From Hydractinia symbiolongicarpus (Eukaryota; Cnidaria; Hydrozoa; Anthoathecata; Hydractiniidae), in NCBI RefSeq assembly GCF_029227915.1, contig NC_079881.1, forward strand, positions 11,261,501-11,321,500: DNA of 60,000 nt, read 5' to 3'. Made by a program: the position numbers and the translations under genes. Every line of letters begins with the position of its first letter. Position 1 is the stretch's first letter. Shown piece after piece: positions 55,018-60,000 of the stretch. Below the pieces are notes generated by a model. It saw nothing but the letters and a program-made list of their open reading frames with translations, ran no database searches and was not told where the DNA came from.

Positions 55018-56607
55018 CAGTACTGCTATCAAGAAGCCTAACATCGTTATCGTGAATCATGCGCGACAGCCACGATCCACGATCCTATAGTGTCTGTCAT
55101 GATTTTAAAAATATTAGATAACAGATCGAGAAACTACCGTGATGATCATGTTAATCGCGATGGATCATGGAAACCACGATGGTTTCACAATGGAAATCAC
55201 GATTCATTTAAAGTATGTGAAATACGAAGTCAGAGAATGATTTAAAAAGGCTTTGCAGTGTTTAGAGTAAACATAAATCTTTTTTTTAAAAGCCTATTTA
55301 ATTGATTTGCTTTTACTTGTAGCCACAAGTAAAAGCAAATTATTAGCACTAATTATTATAAATATTGGTAATGGAATATGGCGATATTTATTATACCTTG
55401 CGTTCAGTAGCTTTTTTGCGATTTTATAATTCAACTTTTCGTAATTTAATTTATATACATTAAATATTTTTAGTTTCACAAGTAGTTACAAAGTTTAATA
55501 ACTTAAATATTCACAATTTTTCGGACATGGCTTTTAATTTCTGGCTGTGAACTTTGTTTAGAACATACCCTTCGTGTGTTCCCCATGCCAAAACCATAAT
55601 TCCTTTGTGCCGTACAGGGATAAAGAATTGTGTTCTTACTTTCCTGTATTGAAATATTTTGAGTGTTTCAGGTTTAATATTGCATGCGCGTTAATTTTGA
55701 ATTATCGCCTGCCGAAATCTTACTAAATAATTTTTGTTTTGATTAATATAGTTTTTACAAGTGAATGTTTTTTTACAACAGGTGTTATGCTGCACACTTG
55801 CCGTCCTGCTCTAGTTAAGCATGATACATTTAGGTTATTATTCAATAACATTTTGTTTAAAATCATAAAAATAGTTTCTTTAACAAACATTTACAACTTT
55901 TCTCTTTTGACAGAAACAAACTTTTTTCGTTTTAAAACTTTTAAAAGTAATCTAAAAAAGCATTCCTATTGCCATTTTTCGTTCTTAAACTTTTACTACG
56001 ATCTAAAAAACAATTTTATCATCATTTTTTCTTCTTAAACTTTTAAAACGCGATCTAAAAAACATATCTATCGCCGCTCGTTCTTAACTTTCAAATTAAA
56101 ATTTCAATTTTTGTTAAAATATAATTATTCCTATCACTTGAAACTTTTATTTGGCTCGCACAACCAACAATGCCTTCTCGCTAGTCTATTTATAGTTTCC
56201 ATGCAAAACTTTTATTTAATAAAACTATTAACAATGACTCTTCGTGTCACATTGGTAGAGTTAATAATATTTACAATTATGCTATTGGGTACAATTACGT
56301 TAACACTATATAACAATAGTTATGCACAGTTATAATAAGAGAATATATACAGTAATCTTTTTTAATTGCTTTTCATTTAAATTGTTATTAAAGCAATAAA
56401 GTTTAAACATTATCTAGCACTTCAGTGAAACAATTGCATCGTGACGAACACGACTTTATCTTTAATATGATTGTGAAACTCATGATGTATCGTGACACGA
56501 TAAATCGCGTCTTCCACGATGGCATTATTTCACCTTTGAGCATAAAGATCGTGGATCATGGATGTTGCGTATGATACACGATGTTAGGCTTCCTGATAGC
56601 GGTACTG
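55018..56607. mobile_element. Nonautonomous Tc1/mariner-like element, 1,590 bp
   Basis: The left end CAGTACTGCTATCAAGAAGC and the inverted right end CAGTACCGCTATCAGGAAGC continue as CTAACATCGT on both sides. TA precedes and follows (55016-55017, 56608-56609). CAGT ends and TA duplication are typical of Tc1/mariner. Subterminal regions on both sides are crowded with CACGAT/ATCGTG words that may be transposase sites. Only short meaningless ORFs inside, so nonautonomous. Contains a perfect hairpin (55305-55340) and three degenerate roughly 50-60-bp repeats at about 55935-56095. Confidence 0.75.
55305..55340. other. Perfect 16-bp inverted repeat with 4-base loop
   Basis: ATTTGCTTTTACTTGT, loop AGCC, ACAAGTAAAAGCAAAT: a perfect 36-base hairpin inside the Tc1-like element. 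Such short perfect arms suggest recent origin or selection. Confidence 0.8.
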
Positions 56608-57215
56608 TACTAAGGGATCACCTTCAAAATAGTTTTGTTATTTTTTTGTGTAGTTGTATCATAAAACATATTCAAAGTTATTCATATTCTTTATGAAACA
56701 ATTTTATATGACTATGAAATGATTTGGAAAATATTATAAAGATTTTGAAACAAATTGAAAAAATTGTCAAAATATAATTTGTGATATAGTGTAAAAATAT
56801 TTATGTTGTAAAAGCCACTATGTTTGAATTTGTTTGAAATCAAGAGAATACGTTTCTCAGAGGCTCAAATATCACTGTATTCTGTTTTAAAATGACTCAA
56901 ACACGTGTCTGTTTTAAACTTATATATCACCATACTTCGTTCTAAAATGATAAGAAAATGTCTCTACAAAGCCTAACCATCGTCAATTTCAAATGATGAA
57001 AACGTGTTCCTTCAAAGCTTAAAGGGAAACTAAGGTCAAAAAAAAATGTTATTAAAAAAAAATTAAGAACGTTGTATAACATCTAAATAAACTATTGAAA
57101 AAAAAATTAACTCTTAATTTTCATTATTTAGGCTGTTTTAGCCCATTAAAGTTCTAAGGTTTTCTGAAATTAACCGTGTACTCCATTCACGGTTCCTTGT
57201 GAACCATACAGAATT

Positions 57216-57234
57216 ATGACGTATGAGCCGCGAG
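57216..57234. promoter_or_regulatory. Inverted subterminal box, left copy (CRE-like TGACGTAT)
   Basis: ATGACGTATGAGCCGCGAG, 19 bp upstream of the plus-strand start codon at 57253. Its inverse (one mismatch) lies at 57942-57960, about 110 bp upstream of the minus-strand THAP start. Placement suggests a shared promoter element; TGACGTAT resembles a CREB/ATF site. Confidence 0.45.
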
Positions 57235-57252
57235 ACATAAAATCACTTAGTC

Positions 57253-57585
57253 ATGGATAGCAGCGAAAAAAGTAGTTGTGCTAGTGAACATAGCGAAGTA
57301 TATAGTTCTGAAACAGATGAAAGTATTTGCAAAGGGTGTTATGATAACGAACCTGAATATACTGAAAGTCAGTTGAAAAACATTTGTTCATCAAAAACTG
57401 CGAATGATATTTCAGACGACGACGAAGATGAGGATTTAGACTTAAGCAGGTTAGAAAACTTACATTGGTGTAAGTGTAAAAAATGTGATATACACGAGTT
57501 AATGACTGTTGAAGAATGCAAGTGTTGTTTGGAGTTTACAACTTAACTGGGAGAAAAGCTGGAAGAGAATACATGTATTACCGAT
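57253..57585 (+). pseudogene. P2X7-C-like zinc-binding domain fragment, broken by a stop
   Basis: 97-residue frame: Ser/Glu/Asp-rich N-terminus, then LHWCKCKKCDIHELMTVEEC and KCCLE. The Cys spacing C-x-C-x2-C...C-x-C-C is that of the intracellular C-terminal domain of P2X7 receptors, which in cnidarians also occurs in many stand-alone and transposon-linked proteins. Translation stops at TAA (57544-57546), yet the same frame continues LGEKLEENTCIT, which resembles the next part of the domain, so the stop looks like a degrading mutation. After that, similarity ends where the antisense THAP sequence begins. Confidence 0.6.
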
Positions 57586-57832
57586 GGTATCCCCGTTAGA
57601 CGTCCTTTTAAATCATCTTTTATGCAGTCAGGATGGAAGTGGTCTTCACATACAACTTTATTTTTCCCAAATGGAAATGTTTCTACATTCAATCCAGTAC
57701 CAATATTATGCAACCATTGTGCTGCGCGAAGTTTCTCAGTTGTATTCACTGGCTTTGGGATCATGAAAAACTTTTTTTAGCAGTTACTCTCCCAGTGGTT
57801 TGCGAACATCCATATGCCAGGCAACTTGGCAT
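57543..57832 (-). pseudogene. THAP zinc-finger domain remnant with one frameshift
   Basis: Starts MPSCLAYGCSQTTGRVTAKK at 57832 with the N-terminal C-x4-C pair of a THAP finger. Near a run of seven A the frame shifts, and the rest reads FFMIPKPVNTTEKLRAAQWL, then FPFGKNKVVCEDHF (the C-x2-H pair) and GIPSVI in the place of the usual AVPxI. The whole domain (about 90 residues) is thus present but in two frames. A short intron is a less likely explanation. THAP domains bind DNA and form the N-terminus of Kolobok and P-element transposases; no transposase core follows. Confidence 0.7.
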
Positions 57833-57941
57833 TTTGAGTAGTAAAGACAAAATGTACAATTATAGTTAAGAAGTAAAATTCATCTTTTATGTCTTCATAC
57901 ATCAAATCAGGCGAACCTTATAGTATGGTTTCACTTACTCA

Positions 57942-57960
57942 CTCGCGGATCATACGTCAT
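57942..57960. promoter_or_regulatory. Inverted subterminal box, right copy
   Basis: CTCGCGGATCATACGTCAT, inverse of the box at 57216-57234 with one mismatch. It lies upstream of the THAP start on the minus strand. Confidence 0.45.
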
Positions 57961-58270
57961 TGCTCTCCATCGTAGAGTTTTTTTATGTACTCTAACGGAG
58001 ATGTAAATAATAACCTTTTTACTCTAAAATCCTCATAAAAATACATTTTTTTTGAAAAAAAATTTAAGGTATCTTTTTTAAATAGTATAATAAACGTTTT
58101 TATGAAAAAAAAAATTTTGACCTTAGTTTCCCTTTAACATTTTTGTATTTTAAAATCAAGAGAAAATGACCCTATGGATCTTTGTAATTCCTTCTAAAAT
58201 AATAGCATTCCTACAAAACTTAAATATTACCATAATCTGTTCTAAAATGACAAGAAAATGCACGAACGAA

Positions 58271-60000
58271 CATAAATACCACGTCGTTTTGTTATAATAA
58301 CAATAGAGCCAAAGCCAAAAAATATTATAGTGCATGTTCTATAGTGCACATACTGTTGTGTGTACTATGTACTTTCACGGCGAGACATGGCATGTAATAA
58401 AATTTATTTGCCTGGTTTCCACCAATGTTTGACCGCTAAAAATAACTTTCGTAATTTTGAATGATTAAAAATTTTTACAGCAGGTGGTCATATTGACTAA
58501 TGTAACACATGCATTAAGCCATACTGTTGTGGTTTATTTTGAAGAATGAACATTGCTAGTCACTAACAATTAAAAATAAAGTTAAATCCCAATTGCTTGT
58601 GTGTCACAAATAGGCTTAACTGATAGGACCTGAAATGGCACAATTTCGTCAGTTGAAGTATGTCCGCTAGGTTTTGGATAGAAAAAAAGCAGCAAGCTAT
58701 GCTGGGGTATCAATGTAAGTTTGATCAATAGTATTTCTAAAGTCTTTTCTACTCAATTATGTACAAAATTGGGATTAACAAAGAGAATTTCCTCAGATCT
58801 ATTGAAATAAAATCTGGTGAGGTTACAACTCATGAGAAAAATAGAAATTGAGAAAACAAGGATCTGAAAAAGATATAACAGTGGTCCAAAAAAGTTACTT
58901 TGCTTGTCCAGATATTTTCTTTAATTTCTATTAATGAATGTGGGATCCATAGAAGAGAAGAATACACAGAATCACAGATGAATTGACAATGTTTACAAAA
59001 GTTAAGAAGTTTGCAGTTTTCGTGCACATGCACAAACATTTCTGTAGGTAAAAGATATAAACAACAGACTACAGCTAGCTAGCTAGCTATACCTCACACA
59101 CAGTGTAAAAAAATTGTTTGCTTTGTGGGGAGCAGTGTTGCTTTTAGCTATAGCATAGCTACTCTCTAGCTAGCTACCCAGCAGCTAGGTTAGCTGGATG
59201 TAAAAGCATCATATAGTTTTTTAAACATGATGCATACACAATACATAGCTAGCTAGGTTAGCTTTTATATAGTTATAGATAAATTACAGGAACTTTCAAT
59301 TTTAAGAAGTACAATTTATCCCTGTCTACTTTTTTTCTGTACTTGAGGTATAATTACTGGTTCAACATAGTAGTTTATCCAACAGCCTTACGAGAAGTTA
59401 ATAATGCAAAATACTTAGGATCCCTAAGCTATAAAATTCCGTACTTTGCTGGGTCACTATATCAAGCTACTTGGAATAAATCAATCAATCAAACTATAAA
59501 ATAATGACGTAATTATGCTGTCATCAAAATGACAGCCGCGGTCTTCAAGTCTGCGTCGCTCATTTATTACCGTTTATTTTGAACAATTAATTTGTGTTTA
59601 TATTTAGCTAATGTTGTGGCTATTGATAGCTAGCTAAGATTATTTTTCGTACTAGTTTTTAATTTTTCAATTTCTTATTTCACTTCTCTATGATTTATTT
59701 TGTGTGGTTAATGCAAATTAAAAAAGTAACTCTGATTGGTTAGTGTCCACCCAAAGCGACAGTCAGGAAAAACTGCTAAGTAAGTGTGTACTGCTAATTC
59801 GACATACTACTCTTAATTAGCAGAATATTTAAGGTGATATGGGTGATGAATGCCTAATTAAGCTCCACCGAAAACATAATTGTTGGATGATTAGTCGAGT
59901 GTCACAACTATGTGGTGTTAGGGTCAATTTAAGTTCTAGAAATAGGGTTATTCAGTCGTTTGACTTTTGTCTTGAATAAACTTGAGAGGTTTATTTGAAT
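58271..60000. other. Intergenic DNA with TAGC-rich patches
   Basis: No gene recognised. TAGC/GCTA tetranucleotide runs at about 59072-59090 and again near 59165-59270, and a small palindrome CTGTCAT-caaa-ATGACAG at 59518-59535. A minus-strand 69-residue ORF at 58830-59039 is not supported. Confidence 0.5.

Larger units (their letters stand above)
57023..58133. mobile_element. Kolobok-like TTAA element, 1,111 bp, with THAP and P2X7-C-like remains
   Basis: TTAA lies just outside both ends (57019-57022, 58134-58137) and the termini are exact inverse copies of AGGGAAACTAAGGTCAAAA. TTAA duplication plus a THAP domain fits the Kolobok superfamily, whose transposases carry THAP domains. Inside are two convergent coding remains: a P2X7-C-like frame on + (57253-57546) and a frameshifted THAP domain on - (57543-57832). 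A second inverted pair, ATGACGTATGA(G/T)CCGCGAG, sits about 190 bp inside each end, ahead of each remnant. No catalytic transposase core is present, so this is an internally deleted derivative. Confidence 0.75.
56820..58270. repeat. Degenerate minisatellite interrupted by the Kolobok-like insertion
   Basis: Words such as TTCTAAAATGATAAGAAAATG, ATCACTGTATTCTGTTTTAA and ACAAAGCCTAACCATC recur imperfectly on both sides of the element at 57023-58133 (56820-57018 and 58138-58270). The TTAA target lay within this array. Limits and unit length are approximate. Confidence 0.5.

Noticed and set aside
55739-56335. Small plus-strand ORFs considered as a transposase
   Set aside because: AT-rich, Phe/Lys/Asn-rich chance frames with no DDE/D or HTH pattern; the element is nonautonomous.
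58830-59039. Minus-strand ORF with LRR N-cap-like CKHCQFICDSVYSSLLWIP
   Set aside because: Cysteine spacing does not fit LRRNT and no donor site follows; probably chance.
1-60000. CRISPR arrays, bacterial operons, rRNA genes
   Set aside because: None seen. Intron structure and gene content are those of an animal genome; tandem repeats here have no spacers.

Overview
The window is AT-rich animal DNA. It has long introns with GT/AG borders, several DNA-transposon families, satellites and intronless GPCR genes. THAP-type transposon remains, a P2X7-C-like zinc domain and a recurrent 'CTGGGAACGAGGTTG'-like repeat suggest a cnidarian, probably a hydrozoan. The species call is inference; no rRNA or mitochondrial marker is present. 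All genes I can support lie on the minus strand.

Layout. 1-8.5 kb: two related single-exon class A-like GPCR genes (513-1436 and 7609-8511), separated by intergenic DNA and a 25-monomer satellite (about 4.1-7.3 kb). The second GPCR start codon is preceded by an uninterrupted 91-copy GAA (minus strand) tract. 8.9-13.2 kb: intergenic DNA with small inverted-repeat elements, including a 20-bp-unit palindromic array at 12.3-12.5 kb. 13.3-14.4 kb: a third, unrelated GPCR with more canonical class A features. 14.4-21.5 kb: no gene recognised, only small repeats.

21.6-51.2 kb: one large polycystin-1-like (PKD1 family) gene on the minus strand. I assembled 22 exons by eye. Every splice phase is consistent and the exons give about 4,008 codons. 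Domain order is leucine-rich repeat with LRR C-terminal cap, a 6,035-nt exon of PKD/Ig-like repeats, REJ module, GPS autoproteolysis motif, first transmembrane segment, PLAT domain, then ten more predicted membrane segments with the TOP (polycystin) domain and pore region, and a C-terminal charged helix. The 5' end (signal peptide, LRR N-cap) was not found. Its introns hold a 14-copy 66-bp minisatellite, a TTAA-flanked MITE and an apparently identical 1,745-bp tandem duplication that carries a TA-flanked MITE.

51.2-60 kb: intergenic or upstream DNA dominated by mobile-element remains: a decayed DUF6570-like fragment (family seen in Helitron/PIF1-helicase proteins), a 1.59-kb Tc1/mariner-like nonautonomous element, and a 1.11-kb Kolobok-like TTAA element carrying convergent remains of a THAP domain and a P2X7-C-like zinc domain.

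Functionally, the polycystin-1-like protein would be a large cleaved surface receptor/channel subunit, and the three GPCRs would be orphan receptors. Nothing in the sequence links them into one pathway. Family names rest on motif reading without database search.
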